A stretch of DNA of 49,752 bases from Sphingomonas sp. Leaf10 (GCF_001421245.1 NZ_LMKE01000013.1:202292-252043); one strand, 5' to 3'. Positions 1-7,514 are shown, numbered from the stretch's first letter. The notes: a model not told the origin generated them from the sequence alone. A program made the numbers and translations.

Positions 1-109
1 CGGCGGGGGTCGATGGGGCGGTGCCGGCCGACGCCACGCCCGCCCCGCCGCCACAGCCGCCGGTCGACAGGCCAAGCATCAGCCCGGCGATGCACGCGCT
101 CCGCTTCAT
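1..109 (-). CDS. N-terminal part of a putative lipoprotein or secreted protein
   Basis: Only the first 36 codons are inside the window. The reading begins MKRSACIAGLMLGLSTGGCG and continues into an Ala/Gly/Pro-rich stretch. The short basic start, hydrophobic core and Cys at residue 19 look like a lipoprotein signal, although the lipobox (STGGC) is weak. It starts 7 bases after the stop of the 3-hydroxybutyrate dehydrogenase gene on the same strand, so it may be the third gene of that operon. The function cannot be told from this fragment. Confidence 0.5.
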   Translation of the reverse strand, partial: MKRSACIAGLMLGLSTGGCGGGAGVASAGTAPSTPA

Positions 110-116
110 GCCGTAA

Positions 117-902
117 TCATGCCGCGGTCCAGCCGCCGTCGATCGACAGGTTGGCGCCGGTGATCGCCTTCGCCTCGTCACGGCAAAGGTACAGCGCGAG
201 GCTGGCGACCTGCTCCGACGTGACGAATTCCTTGGTCGGCTGCGCCGCCAGCAGCACGTCGTTCATCACCTGCTCGCGGGTAAGGCCACGCGACGCCATG
301 GTGTCGGGGATCTGCTGCTCGACCAACGGGGTCCAGACATAGCCGGGCGAGATGCAATTGGCCGTGATGCCGAAGGTAGCGACTTCAAGGGCAACCGTCT
401 TGGTCAGCCCGGCCAGACCGTGCTTGGCGGTTACATAGGCGGATTTGTTGGGGCTGGCGACCAGACTGTGCGCCGAGGCGGTGTTGATGATCCGACCCCA
501 GCCGCCCTTCTTCATATGTGGGACCGCAGCGCGGATCATGTGGAAGGCCGAGGACAGGTTGATCGCGAGGATCGCGTCCCATTTGTCGATCGGAAACTCC
601 TCGATCTTCGCGACATGCTGGATGCCGGCATTGTTGACGACGATGTCGACCGATCCGAACTCCGCCGCCGCCTTGTCGACCATCGCAGCGATCTGGTCGG
701 GCTTGGTCATGTCGGCGGGGTCGTAGCGCGCCTCGGCACCGCTCGCCTGCGCCAGTGCGGCGCGTTCGGCCTCGATCTTCGCTTCGTCGCCGAAGCCGTT
801 GATGACGACGGTCGCGCCCTCGGCGGCGAAAGCCTTGGCATAGGCGAGGCCGATGCCCGAGGTGGAACCGGTGACGATCGCAGTCTTGCCCTTCAGGAAC
901 AT
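117..902 (-). CDS. bdhA: 3-hydroxybutyrate dehydrogenase (SDR family)
   Basis: This 261-residue classical short-chain dehydrogenase should oxidise D-3-hydroxybutyrate to acetoacetate with NAD+ in the cytoplasm, the step that links poly-3-hydroxybutyrate or ketone-body use to central metabolism. The nucleotide-binding motif TGSTSGIG lies at residues 11-18, NNAG at 90-93, and the catalytic Ser143, Tyr156 and Lys160 are all present. The C-terminus ITGANLSIDGGWTAA is typical of the bdhA subgroup. I chose the start MFLKGKTAIV because homologues begin there and it falls 2 bases after the stop of the patatin gene; the longer upstream reading is only the antisense-free extension into that gene. Family assignment is strong; the exact substrate is inferred from similarity. 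Confidence 0.9.
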   Translation of the reverse strand: MFLKGKTAIVTGSTSGIGLAYAKAFAAEGATVVINGFGDEAKIEAERAALAQASGAEARYDPADMTKPDQIAAMVDKAAAEFGSVDIVVNNAGIQHVAKIEEFPIDKWDAILAINLSSAFHMIRAAVPHMKKGGWGRIINTASAHSLVASPNKSAYVTAKHGLAGLTKTVALEVATFGITANCISPGYVWTPLVEQQIPDTMASRGLTREQVMNDVLLAAQPTKEFVTSEQVASLALYLCRDEAKAITGANLSIDGGWTAA

Positions 903-904
903 GG

Positions 905-2065
905 CTATCCTTGGCGTTGATGGAGATGCGGGGTGAGGTCGAACGCGGCGGTCCGACCGTCGAGGATATTTTCGGCGACGACGCGGGCATTGGCGAGCGT
1001 GTCGGCGATGGCCGCGCGCCCCGCCGCCCAATGCTCCTGCATCGCGCGTGCCGAAAATTCATAGTCGCGCGCGCCGCCCTCCCAGCGGTTGGCGCGGTAG
1101 ATCAGGTGCACGAGGCTAAGGGGATGTTCGTCGGCCATCGCCTCCAGCGCGCGGACATCGGCATCGTCGCGCAGTTCGACCGGCAGCTTGGCGACCAACC
1201 GCCGGATCATCTCACGCTCCTGCCGCAGGCGCAGCCGTTCGGCGGTCACTTGGCGCGTGCGGCTGGAAAAGCGGATTTCCTTTTCGCGGGCGACGACATC
1301 GTCGATCGTGCGGGGCAGGGTTGCTTCGGCGGAGAACAGGTCGACCTGGAACACCAGCATCGGATCGCGCTGATGATCGAGGATGTGGGTCAGCGGCGTA
1401 TTCGACACCAGTCCGCCATCCCAATACCAACGTCCGTCGATCTCGACCGGCGGCAGGCCCGGCGGAAGTGCCCCCGACGCCATGACGTGCCGCGCATCCA
1501 GCCGTTCGCGCGCACTGTCGAAATAGACGAAATTGCCGCTTTCGATATCGACCGCACCGACCGACAGCCGCACCGGCCCGTCATTGACCCGGTCCCAGTC
1601 GACCAGCCGGTCGAGCGTGTCGCGCAGCGGCGCGGTATCGTAATAGCTGAGCGCGGCGGGTGTGCCGGGCGCGGCGAATTGCGGTGCCATGCCACGCGGG
1701 CGGAAGAAGCCGGGCACGCCGGTCGCCAGCACCACGCCCGCCGACCATTCATGCACCCATTCGCGGACCCGGTCGTCGGGCAGGATCGGGAACCATGGCA
1801 GCACGCCCGCCGCCTGTTGCCAGAAGGCGCGGAGACGATCGACGCGGCATTCGGGCGGGTTGCCGGCAAAGATCGCGGCGTTGATCGCGCCGATCGAAAT
1901 CCCCGCGACCCAATCGACCTCGATCCCGGTTTCGTCGAGCCGCTCGATTACTCCGGCCTGATAGCTGCCAAGCGCGCCGCCCCCCTGCAACACCAGCGCG
2001 ACACAGTCGGGGAGCGGCAGGCCGGGCGGGGATTGTCGGCGCAGGCAGGGATCGGCTTCGGCCAT
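905..2065 (-). CDS. Patatin-like phospholipase / acyl hydrolase
   Basis: A 386-residue serine acyl hydrolase. The oxyanion-hole motif GGGALG is at residues 28-33, the nucleophile motif GISIG at 55-59 (Ser57), and the catalytic-dyad Asp lies in DGGLVSNTPL at about residue 216. The C-terminal third is basic and resembles the extra domain found in patatins that sit beside 3-hydroxybutyrate dehydrogenase in alphaproteobacteria. Its stop is 2 bases from the start of bdhA, so the two are almost certainly co-transcribed and perhaps translationally coupled. The substrate may be a lipid ester or a polyhydroxyalkanoate-related ester; the sequence does not decide. An upstream in-frame Met (2122) is possible, but MAEADP fits better with the start of the conserved domain. 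Confidence 0.85.
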   Translation of the reverse strand: MAEADPCLRRQSPPGLPLPDCVALVLQGGGALGSYQAGVIERLDETGIEVDWVAGISIGAINAAIFAGNPPECRVDRLRAFWQQAAGVLPWFPILPDDRVREWVHEWSAGVVLATGVPGFFRPRGMAPQFAAPGTPAALSYYDTAPLRDTLDRLVDWDRVNDGPVRLSVGAVDIESGNFVYFDSARERLDARHVMASGALPPGLPPVEIDGRWYWDGGLVSNTPLTHILDHQRDPMLVFQVDLFSAEATLPRTIDDVVAREKEIRFSSRTRQVTAERLRLRQEREMIRRLVAKLPVELRDDADVRALEAMADEHPLSLVHLIYRANRWEGGARDYEFSARAMQEHWAAGRAAIADTLANARVVAENILDGRTAAFDLTPHLHQRQG

Positions 2066-2193
2066 CAAAGACACTTTGCGCGTTATACGAAGCAGGTTCA
2101 ACGCCCGTACAACCGATTTCATGCGGACCGGTTGCAACGCAGGTGGCGTTTCGCGCATTTCAATACGCAGCTTCAACGAACGGACCGCCGCCC
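2066..2193. promoter_or_regulatory. Divergent intergenic region between patatin and metallopeptidase genes
   Basis: 128 bases separate two divergently read genes, so promoters for both must lie here. On the minus strand a TATAAC hexamer (2085-2090 region) is a possible -10 box for the patatin-bdhA unit. No convincing -35 box with standard spacing and no operator-like dyad was found. Confidence 0.3.
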
Positions 2194-3066
2194 ATGCGCC
2201 TCGACGATCTCGATCCATCCAGCAATGTGCGCGACCTCGGTCAGGGCGGCGGCGGTGGCGGCGGGTTGAACCTCTTGGGGTTCCTGCCGCTATTGCTTGG
2301 GCGCGGTCTGGGCTGTGGAACGATCGGTGTCATTGCCGTCATCGCCATCGCCTTCATGATGTTCTCTGGCGGCGGCGGATTGCTGACGGGTGGCAGCCAG
2401 GCGCCGACCACGCAGCAGGGATCGGCGCAGGGCAATGTCCCATGCGATACTGCCGAAGAGCTTTTCGCCTGTCGCGTGCTGGCATCGACCGAACAGGTCT
2501 GGGGCCAGATCTTCCAACAACAGGGCCAACGCTATCCCGCCCCGACGCTGAACTTCTATCAGCGCGGCGCACAGTCGGGCTGCGGCGCGGCGCAGTCGGC
2601 AATGGGGCCATTCTATTGCCCGCCCGATCGTGGCGTGTATCTCGACACGAGCTTCTTCCGCGAATTGTCGCAGAAGTTCGGTGCGCGTGGCGACTTCGCG
2701 CAGGCTTATGTCGTCGCGCACGAGGTCGGCCATCATATCCAGAACCTGACCGGACAGGCCGAAGCGGTCAGCCGTGCGCAACAGACGCTGCCCAAGGCGC
2801 AGGGCAATGCGCAGTCGGTGCGACTGGAGTTGCAGGCGGATTGCTATGCCGGCGTCTGGGGCAAGCGGAGCGGCCGGATGGAACCGGGCGATCTTCAGGA
2901 AGGGCTGACCGCCGCCGAAGCGATCGGTGATGATACGCTGCAAGGGAGCAGCGCCTCGCCCGAGACCTTCACCCACGGCACGTCGGCGCAGCGCGCCTAT
3001 TGGTTGAAGCGCGGTTATGACACCGGCGACCCGGCGCAGTGCGACACCTTCTCGGGGGCGATTTGA
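2194..3066 (+). CDS. Neutral zinc metallopeptidase, YpfJ family
   Basis: A 290-residue membrane-anchored protein of the YpfJ/KPN_00555 putative metalloprotease family. A Gly-rich stretch (residues 17-24) is followed by one hydrophobic segment (about 26-57) and a large, probably periplasmic, domain. The zinc motif HEVGH is at 176-180 and a second metal/catalytic region LELQADCYAG follows at about 211-220. Cysteines at 84, 93, 130 and 142 could form disulfides. Its stop codon overlaps the next start (TGATG), which couples it to the GreA/GreB-type gene. The start MRLDDLDPSS is the family's usual N-terminus. Physiological substrate is unknown for this family. Confidence 0.88.
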   Translation: MRLDDLDPSSNVRDLGQGGGGGGGLNLLGFLPLLLGRGLGCGTIGVIAVIAIAFMMFSGGGGLLTGGSQAPTTQQGSAQGNVPCDTAEELFACRVLASTEQVWGQIFQQQGQRYPAPTLNFYQRGAQSGCGAAQSAMGPFYCPPDRGVYLDTSFFRELSQKFGARGDFAQAYVVAHEVGHHIQNLTGQAEAVSRAQQTLPKAQGNAQSVRLELQADCYAGVWGKRSGRMEPGDLQEGLTAAEAIGDDTLQGSSASPETFTHGTSAQRAYWLKRGYDTGDPAQCDTFSGAI

Positions 3067-3533
3067 TGAGCGTTGCGTTCCGCCGCGAAGATGACGACGA
3101 ACATAAGGAACCGCGCTTCGAACTGCCGCTGCCGCCCGGACCCAATCTGGTCACGCGGCGCGGGCTGGCGGCGATGGCCGGGCAGGTCGAACGGCTGGAG
3201 GGCGAACTGGCCGGGGCGGAGGGCGATGCCGAGCGGACGACCGCGATCAAGCGCGACCTGCGCTATTGGCGGACGCGGCATTCGACTGCCGAGATTGCGC
3301 CGATCCCCGACGACGAGGTCGCGTTCGGATCGCGCGTTACCTATCGGTTGAACGGACAGGTCAAGACGATCGAACTAGTCGGCAGCGACGAAGCCGATCC
3401 GGCGGCGGGGCGCATCCCCTTCACCGCGCCGCTCGCCATGGCGCTGATGGGATTGATGGCGGGCGAGACCGCCGATTTCGGCGGGCGGACCGATGCGATC
3501 GAGGTGATCGAGACCGGCCCGATCGAACCATGA
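3066..3533 (+). CDS. GreA/GreB-family transcription elongation factor
   Basis: A 155-residue protein with the two-part Gre plan: an N-terminal helical section (about residues 30-75) and a C-terminal FKBP-like domain (from about 80: FGSRVTYRLNGQVKTIELVGSDEADPAAGRIPFTAPLAMALMGLMAGETADF). The GreA/B C-terminal signature around VGSDEADP and PLAMALMG is clear. These proteins bind the secondary channel of RNA polymerase and rescue or modulate backtracked complexes. The N-terminal coiled coil looks shorter and more divergent than in GreA, so it may be a Gre-like regulator without cleavage activity. It overlaps the metallopeptidase stop by one base and its own stop overlaps the YaiI start by four bases (ATGA). 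Confidence 0.8.
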   Translation: MSVAFRREDDDEHKEPRFELPLPPGPNLVTRRGLAAMAGQVERLEGELAGAEGDAERTTAIKRDLRYWRTRHSTAEIAPIPDDEVAFGSRVTYRLNGQVKTIELVGSDEADPAAGRIPFTAPLAMALMGLMAGETADFGGRTDAIEVIETGPIEP

Positions 3534-3982
3534 TCCGCATCCTGGTCGATGCCGATGCCTGCCCGGTGAAGGACGAAGTATATCGTGTCGCCGAACGGCA
3601 TGGTGCGCAAGTGGCGATCGTCAGCAACAGCCATATGCGCGTGCCGCTGGTACCCTGGGTCGAACGGGTGGTGGTGTCGGACGGGTTCGACGCGGCCGAC
3701 GACTGGATCGCCGAGGCCGCCGACAAAAGCTGCGTGGTGGTGACCGCCGACATCCTGCTCGCCGATCGCTGTCTGAAGGCCGGGGCGACGGTCATCGCGC
3801 CCAATGGCAAGCCGTTCACCGGCGCGTCGATCGGCGGTGCGATCGCGACGCGGGCGATCATGGCCGATCTGCGCGCCGGTGGCGAGCAACTGGGCGGGCC
3901 GCCGCCGTTCGCGAAGACCGATCGCTCACGCTTCCTGCAAGCAATCGATGCGGCGCTGGTCCGCTTGGCGCGGGGTCGTTAG
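3530..3982 (+). CDS. yaiI: UPF0178 family protein YaiI
   Basis: 150 residues matching the YaiI/YqxD (UPF0178) family, which has a PIN-like fold. The N-terminal motif ILVDADACPVKDEVYR, the central VVTADILLADRCLKAGA and the GKPFTGASIGGAIATRA segment are the family's conserved blocks; the acidic residues Asp6, Asp8 and Asp74-region could bind metal as in PIN nucleases. The biochemical role is unknown. The start overlaps the preceding stop (ATGA), so it is translated as part of the same transcript as the Gre-type factor. Confidence 0.9.
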   Translation: MIRILVDADACPVKDEVYRVAERHGAQVAIVSNSHMRVPLVPWVERVVVSDGFDAADDWIAEAADKSCVVVTADILLADRCLKAGATVIAPNGKPFTGASIGGAIATRAIMADLRAGGEQLGGPPPFAKTDRSRFLQAIDAALVRLARGR

Positions 3983-3992
3983 GAGAGACGTC

Positions 3993-4172
3993 ATGGCAGA
4001 AAAATTCGAACGTCACCGCCAGCCCTGGCGGCCCGATGAAATCCAGAAGCTTCACCAACTCGCCGCCAAGGGCATGGCGTTGAAGGCGCTCGCCAAGGCA
4101 CTGACGCGCAGCGAGGAATCGATCAAGCAGCGTGCCAAGGAAGACGGACTGAAGATCGCGAAGCTACACTGA
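3993..4172 (+). CDS. Small helix-turn-helix-like protein (59 residues)
   Basis: A good ribosome site (AGGAGA, 3981-3986) precedes this 59-residue basic protein by about 6 bases, and it lies 10 bases after yaiI, so it is a real last gene of the run. The pattern WRPDEIQKLHQLAAKGMALKALAKALTRSEESIKQRAKEDGL resembles the SANT/GcrA-type DNA-binding helix-turn-helix: a Trp, a hydrophobic helix, then KALAKAL and SEESIKQRA as the turn and recognition helices. A DNA-binding role is an inference; no named family was recognised with certainty. Confidence 0.75.
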   Translation: MAEKFERHRQPWRPDEIQKLHQLAAKGMALKALAKALTRSEESIKQRAKEDGLKIAKLH

Positions 4173-4184
4173 GGTTTTCCCCGA

Positions 4185-4244
4185 CGCGTGGAGGGGGCTG
4201 ACTGCAAATCCGGCGTCACCGTTTGCAGATACCCCCTCCCCGCG
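4185..4244. terminator. Bidirectional terminator-like hairpin between convergent genes
   Basis: Between the plus-strand run and the minus-strand oxidoreductase there is a long imperfect inverted repeat: CGCG, GGAGGGGG and CTGCAAA on the left (from 4185) mirrored by TTTGCAG, CCCCCTCC and CGCG on the right (to 4244). There is no long T-run on the plus side; minus-strand reading leads into a purine/T-rich tract. It probably ends transcription from both sides. Confidence 0.55.
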
Positions 4245-4254
4245 CCGGAGGATT

Positions 4255-5244
4255 TTAAAGCTTCACCAGCATCTTGCCCTTGTTCTGGCCGCTGAACAGG
4301 CCGAGGAAGGCGTCGGGTGTCTTTGCCAGCCCCTCGACCACCGTTTCCTCGCGCTGGAAATTGCCGCTGGCGACGATATCGCCCATTCCCTGATGGAACT
4401 CGCCGATCCGGCCCATGAAGTCGCTGACGATGAAGCCCTGCATCCGGATCCGCGCCGCAATCACGCGCATCAGATAGCGCAGGCTGGTCGGCTCCGATGC
4501 GTTATAGCCATCGATCATCCCGCAAATCGCGAAGCGCGCGCCCTGTCGGGCGTGCGCCAGAGCGGCGTCGAGATGCTCGCCACCGACATTGTCGAAATAG
4601 ACGTCGATGCCGTCCGGTGCGGCGGCACCCAGCGCCTTCACCAGCGGCACGCCGCCTTTGTAATCGATGACGTGGTCGGCACCGAGCGAGCGGACCCAGT
4701 CGGTCTTTTCGCTGCCGCCCGCCGATCCGATGACCGTCATGCCCTTGGCCTTGGCGATCTGGACGACCGAGGAGCCGACCGCGCCCGCCGCTGCCGAGAC
4801 GAACACCGTCTCGCCCGGCTTGGCATCGGCGACCGCCAGCAGCCCGAACCAAGCCGTCATGCCGGTCAGTCCCAGCGCACCCAGATAGGCTTGTTCGGGA
4901 ATGTCGCCCTCGGGCAGCTTCTGCACGCCCTTGGTCGGGACGATCGCCTCGTCACGCCACCCCGCCATATGCTGGACACGGGTGCCGACCGGTAGCTCGG
5001 GCGCACGGCTCTCGATCACCTCGCCCACCGCACCACCGTCCATCGGCGCATCCAGTGCGAAAGGCGGCACATAGCTTTTCACGTCGTTCATCCGCCCACG
5101 CATATAGGGGTCGACCGACAGCCAGCGATTGGCGATACGCACTTCACCCTCGGCCAGTTCGCGTGTCGGCAGGTCGCGGAGTGCGAAATCCTCCGCCACC
5201 GGCATTCCGTTCGGCCGCCGCACCAGATGCCACGCGTTCGCCAT
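4255..5244 (-). CDS. NADP-dependent oxidoreductase, MDR (CurA/leukotriene B4 dehydrogenase-like) family
   Basis: A 329-residue zinc-free medium-chain dehydrogenase. The N-terminal GroES-like domain carries WLSVDPYMRGRM, the signature of the CurA/PTGR (YncB) group, and the Rossmann part holds VFVSAAAGAVGSSVVQIAKAKG at about residues 150-170, where AAAGAVGS binds NADPH. Enzymes of this group reduce the double bond of alpha,beta-unsaturated ketones and aldehydes in the cytoplasm. No zinc ligands are present. The downstream side faces the convergent terminator at 4185-4244, and upstream lies the SWFGD/DUF2171 gene with its own terminator, so this gene is likely a separate transcript. Confidence 0.88.
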   Translation of the reverse strand: MANAWHLVRRPNGMPVAEDFALRDLPTRELAEGEVRIANRWLSVDPYMRGRMNDVKSYVPPFALDAPMDGGAVGEVIESRAPELPVGTRVQHMAGWRDEAIVPTKGVQKLPEGDIPEQAYLGALGLTGMTAWFGLLAVADAKPGETVFVSAAAGAVGSSVVQIAKAKGMTVIGSAGGSEKTDWVRSLGADHVIDYKGGVPLVKALGAAAPDGIDVYFDNVGGEHLDAALAHARQGARFAICGMIDGYNASEPTSLRYLMRVIAARIRMQGFIVSDFMGRIGEFHQGMGDIVASGNFQREETVVEGLAKTPDAFLGLFSGQNKGKMLVKL

Positions 5245-5302
5245 ATCCAGATCTCCATATCAGTTTCGTTGCGCAACTTAGTGCGGATGACGGGCAAAGC
5301 AA

Positions 5303-5326
5303 AGGGGGCCGGTTTCCCGACCCCCT
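5303..5326 (-). terminator. Rho-independent terminator of the SWFGD/DUF2171 gene
   Basis: Read on the minus strand, GGGGGTCGG pairs with CCGGCCCCC (one U-G pair) around a GAAA loop, followed by the T-rich tract TTTGCTTT. It lies 25 bases after the stop at 5351. Confidence 0.75.
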
Positions 5327-5350
5327 CCGCCTGTCGCCGCTGCGAACCGA

Positions 5351-6628
5351 TCAATAGGTTCCGGGGAAGCTGCGATTGAGGTTCGTGTCGCTGTCGCCGG
5401 ACGAATTTGCCGTCGTTCCGCTCCCGGTCGTGCCACCGATACCGGTACCGGCCGTCGTCGAGCTGCCCGACCCCAGCGCCTGCCCGGTGGTCGCGGTCGA
5501 TCCGCTGCCATATTGGCCCGCCGTGCGATTGGTGCCGCTGTTGCGGTCGTTGCCAAACCGGTCGTTGCCGTAGCCGCGCTGGGACGACGACTGGCCGAAC
5601 ATCGCCTGCTGTTCCTCTTCGTCGCGCCAAGCCTTCTTGGCTTCGCTGGCGCTCTTGCGCAGCTTGACCTTGTCATCGATCGAATCGACCCAGCGCGACG
5701 GGATCGAGTGGTGATGGCCACCGGCATCGACGTCGTTCTTGGTCAGGATGATGCGGTCGCCGCGCACCTTGTCGACAGTCCCGACATGCTCACCATCGGA
5801 ACCCAGCACTTCCATATGCTCGGTGACTTTGCTCAGGCTGTCACGCTGCGTCTGGCGTTCGGTGCGGAATGCGGTGAACTCGTTCTGGAAACGCGTCGCG
5901 TTTTCCTGCCGATATTCGTCATAGTCCCGGTCGAACGCGCTGACCTGCGTATCGCGCCACGACCGATAGGCGTGGTCGCCGTGACGGTCGTCGTAACGGG
6001 CCATGCGCTCGTCATAGCGCTGATCACGCTCGCGGCGGCGCTCCGCTTCGTCGTCGCCGAACCACGAGCGAACCTCGTCTCCGGCACGCGCCAGAAAACC
6101 GCGATCTTCGGCATCATAGTCGAGATTGTCGCGATTCTGGTTGCGGTCGGCCCGATAGCGGTCATCGCTGCGGTTGCGTTCGCGATCATTGCCGCCGAAG
6201 CGGTTGTCGCCATTGTCACGATAATCGGCGAAGCGGTGCCCGTCGCTGGCATAGCTGCCCTGATAGCGGCCACCCTGCGACCCGTAGCTGCTCGAGCCGC
6301 GATCATTCTGTTCGACGTCGCGACTGCCGTAACCCCGGTTGCGGTCTGCGCCATAGGTCGAGCCATAGGAACGACCACCGCCCGACGAACCACCATAATA
6401 GTCGCGGCTGCGGCCTTCGTCGCGATCGTCGTGGTCCCATGACGAACCGCCGGAATTCTGCTCACCATAGCCCCGCGACCGGCCCGAACCGTAGCCGCGC
6501 GCGCCATAGCCCTGCGAGCCGCCATAGCTGCTGCGCGATTGATCGTCGCGGTTCCGCCAGCGTCCGTCGTCTCCCGACCGGTCGTTCCACGACGAATCGT
6601 CGCGTCCCGAATAGCGATCATAGCCCAT
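5351..6628 (-). CDS. Low-complexity SWFGD / DUF2171 domain protein
   Basis: A 425-residue protein in three parts. Residues 1 to about 185 are a disordered, highly charged stretch rich in Arg, Asp, Gly, Ser and Tyr (many RDR, YGS and GGR pieces). Next comes RSWFGDDEAERRRERDQRYDERM, which matches the short SWFGD motif, then further charged sequence, and a compact DUF2171-like beta domain (VTEHMEVLGSDGEHVGTVDKVRG...). The C-terminus is a Gly/Ser/Thr/Asn-rich tail. The ribosome site CAGGAGAT before 6628 decides the start MGYDRYSG. SWFGD/DUF2171 proteins are commonly annotated in sphingomonads and often considered stress related; the role here is not known. Its composition makes nucleic-acid binding or condensation plausible but this is speculation. 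Confidence 0.82.
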   Translation of the reverse strand: MGYDRYSGRDDSSWNDRSGDDGRWRNRDDQSRSSYGGSQGYGARGYGSGRSRGYGEQNSGGSSWDHDDRDEGRSRDYYGGSSGGGRSYGSTYGADRNRGYGSRDVEQNDRGSSSYGSQGGRYQGSYASDGHRFADYRDNGDNRFGGNDRERNRSDDRYRADRNQNRDNLDYDAEDRGFLARAGDEVRSWFGDDEAERRRERDQRYDERMARYDDRHGDHAYRSWRDTQVSAFDRDYDEYRQENATRFQNEFTAFRTERQTQRDSLSKVTEHMEVLGSDGEHVGTVDKVRGDRIILTKNDVDAGGHHHSIPSRWVDSIDDKVKLRKSASEAKKAWRDEEEQQAMFGQSSSQRGYGNDRFGNDRNSGTNRTAGQYGSGSTATTGQALGSGSSTTAGTGIGGTTGSGTTANSSGDSDTNLNRSFPGTY

Positions 6629-6808
6629 GAAAATCTCCTGCAGATGGTTCATGTTATCGCGGCGCGGCAGCGCGGGCTGCCATGTCGTACACGAACAAGC
6701 ACCGACCCTGCGGTTGGTTCCAACACGGGTGATCCCCCGCGACGAAGAGCGTTGCCGACACGATAGGTCGCAGGTCGAGATTTTGTCGGGAGCGGTGCGC
6801 GAGACCCG

Positions 6809-6837
6809 TTGCATCGGCACGAACGGCCAGCTACAGG
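6809..6837 (+). promoter_or_regulatory. Candidate promoter of tRNA-Ala
   Basis: TTGCAT (6809-6814) and TACAGG (6832-6837) are separated by 17 bases and lie about 30 bases before the tRNA 5' end, a sensible place for its promoter. The boxes only partly match sigma-70 consensus. Confidence 0.35.
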
Positions 6838-6866
6838 AGCGACCCCGGCTATGCCGGATGAGGGGC

Positions 6867-6942
6867 GGGGCTGTAGCTCAGATGGGAGAGCGCTGCAATC
6901 GCACTGCAGAGGTCAGGGGTTCGATTCCCCTCAGCTCCACCA
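6867..6942 (+). tRNA. tRNA-Ala (anticodon CGC)
   Basis: 76 bases fold as a complete cloverleaf with an encoded CCA. The acceptor arm GGGGCTG pairs with CAGCTCC (one G-T pair); the D arm is GCTC/GAGC; the anticodon arm CTGCA/TGCAG encloses ATCGCAC, giving anticodon CGC for alanine GCG codons; the T arm is AGGGG/CCCCT around TTCGATT. GCG is a frequent codon in this GC-rich genome. It stands alone, with no other tRNA nearby. Confidence 0.97.
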
Positions 6943-7039
6943 CCCCGATCAGCTGACACTGGCACCGTCCTTTTATGATCGTCCACGCTGTCGGGGCACA
7001 CATGCGCCCTCGCCCGTTCGTGCCGCGATGATAGACGAA

Positions 7040-7069
7040 CATTACCCTACTAAAGTAATGGGATTATAG
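7040..7069 (+). promoter_or_regulatory. Candidate promoter with overlapping dyad upstream of a small lipoprotein gene
   Basis: CATTAC (7040-7045) and GTAATG (7055-7060) form a dyad with a 9-base centre in an unusually AT-rich patch. A TATAGT box (7064-7069) follows directly and could be the -10 element, with the dyad in the -35/spacer position, as an operator would be. No regulator can be named. Confidence 0.3.
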
Positions 7070-7141
7070 TCTCCCCTTGCCTGCGGCGTACAAGTGGCTT
7101 GGCAACGGCCGCCCCGGCGGCGGCGAACAGGGAGATCGGGT

Positions 7142-7405
7142 TTGACGAAATTCATCGCACCGCTGGCGGCATTCGCGTTGGTCGGGCTTGCCGGCTGCTC
7201 AGGCAGCGAACCGGCCAACACCGCCGACGCCAACACCTCGATCGAGACGAACCTGACGTCGGTCGACGAGCCGCTGGCGAACGATGTTGCGTTTGGCAAC
7301 GATGCTGTCGTGGCTAACGATAGCACGTTCGCGACCGATCCGGCGCTGAACGGCGTGGTCGCCGACCCAACGCTGAACGCGACCGGCAACACCTCCGGCC
7401 TTTGA
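7142..7405 (+). CDS. Small Asn/Asp/Thr-rich lipoprotein
   Basis: An 87-residue protein starting at TTG (7142), chosen because AGGGAG lies about 7 bases upstream and the signal peptide begins exactly there (TKFIAPLAAFALVGLAGC). The lipobox LAGC puts the lipidated Cys at residue 19. The mature part is short, acidic and rich in Asn, Asp, Thr and Ala, without predicted structure. A second lipoprotein of similar composition lies at 33053-33325. It is probably outer-membrane anchored and monocistronic, since a terminator follows at 7466-7498. No function was recognised. Confidence 0.7.
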   Translation: MTKFIAPLAAFALVGLAGCSGSEPANTADANTSIETNLTSVDEPLANDVAFGNDAVVANDSTFATDPALNGVVADPTLNATGNTSGL

Positions 7406-7465
7406 GTTTCGCCGCGCTTCGGCGTGGTGTCCACGACGCTTTGGTAGCTCCCTAAGCGTAACCTC

Positions 7466-7498
7466 GGCCGGGCGTCGTCATGACTCCCGGCCCTTTTA
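7466..7498 (+). terminator. Rho-independent terminator after the lipoprotein gene
   Basis: GGCCGGG (7466-7472) pairs with CCCGGCC (7486-7492), followed by CTTTT. It ends the lipoprotein transcript and lies just 17 bases before the serine acetyltransferase start. Confidence 0.8.
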
Positions 7499-7514
7499 TC
7501 GCGAACAGAACCGC

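Noticed and set aside
6660..6740. Possible EcfG (general stress) promoter before the SWFGD/DUF2171 gene: minus-strand GGAAC followed by GTT
   Set aside because: The distance between GGAAC and GTT is about 20 bases, longer than the usual spacing for this motif, and the -10 half is poor.
6943..7000. Terminator for tRNA-Ala (CCCCGA / TCGGGG with a TTTT in between)
   Set aside because: The T-run lies inside the loop rather than after the stem, so it does not fit an intrinsic terminator.
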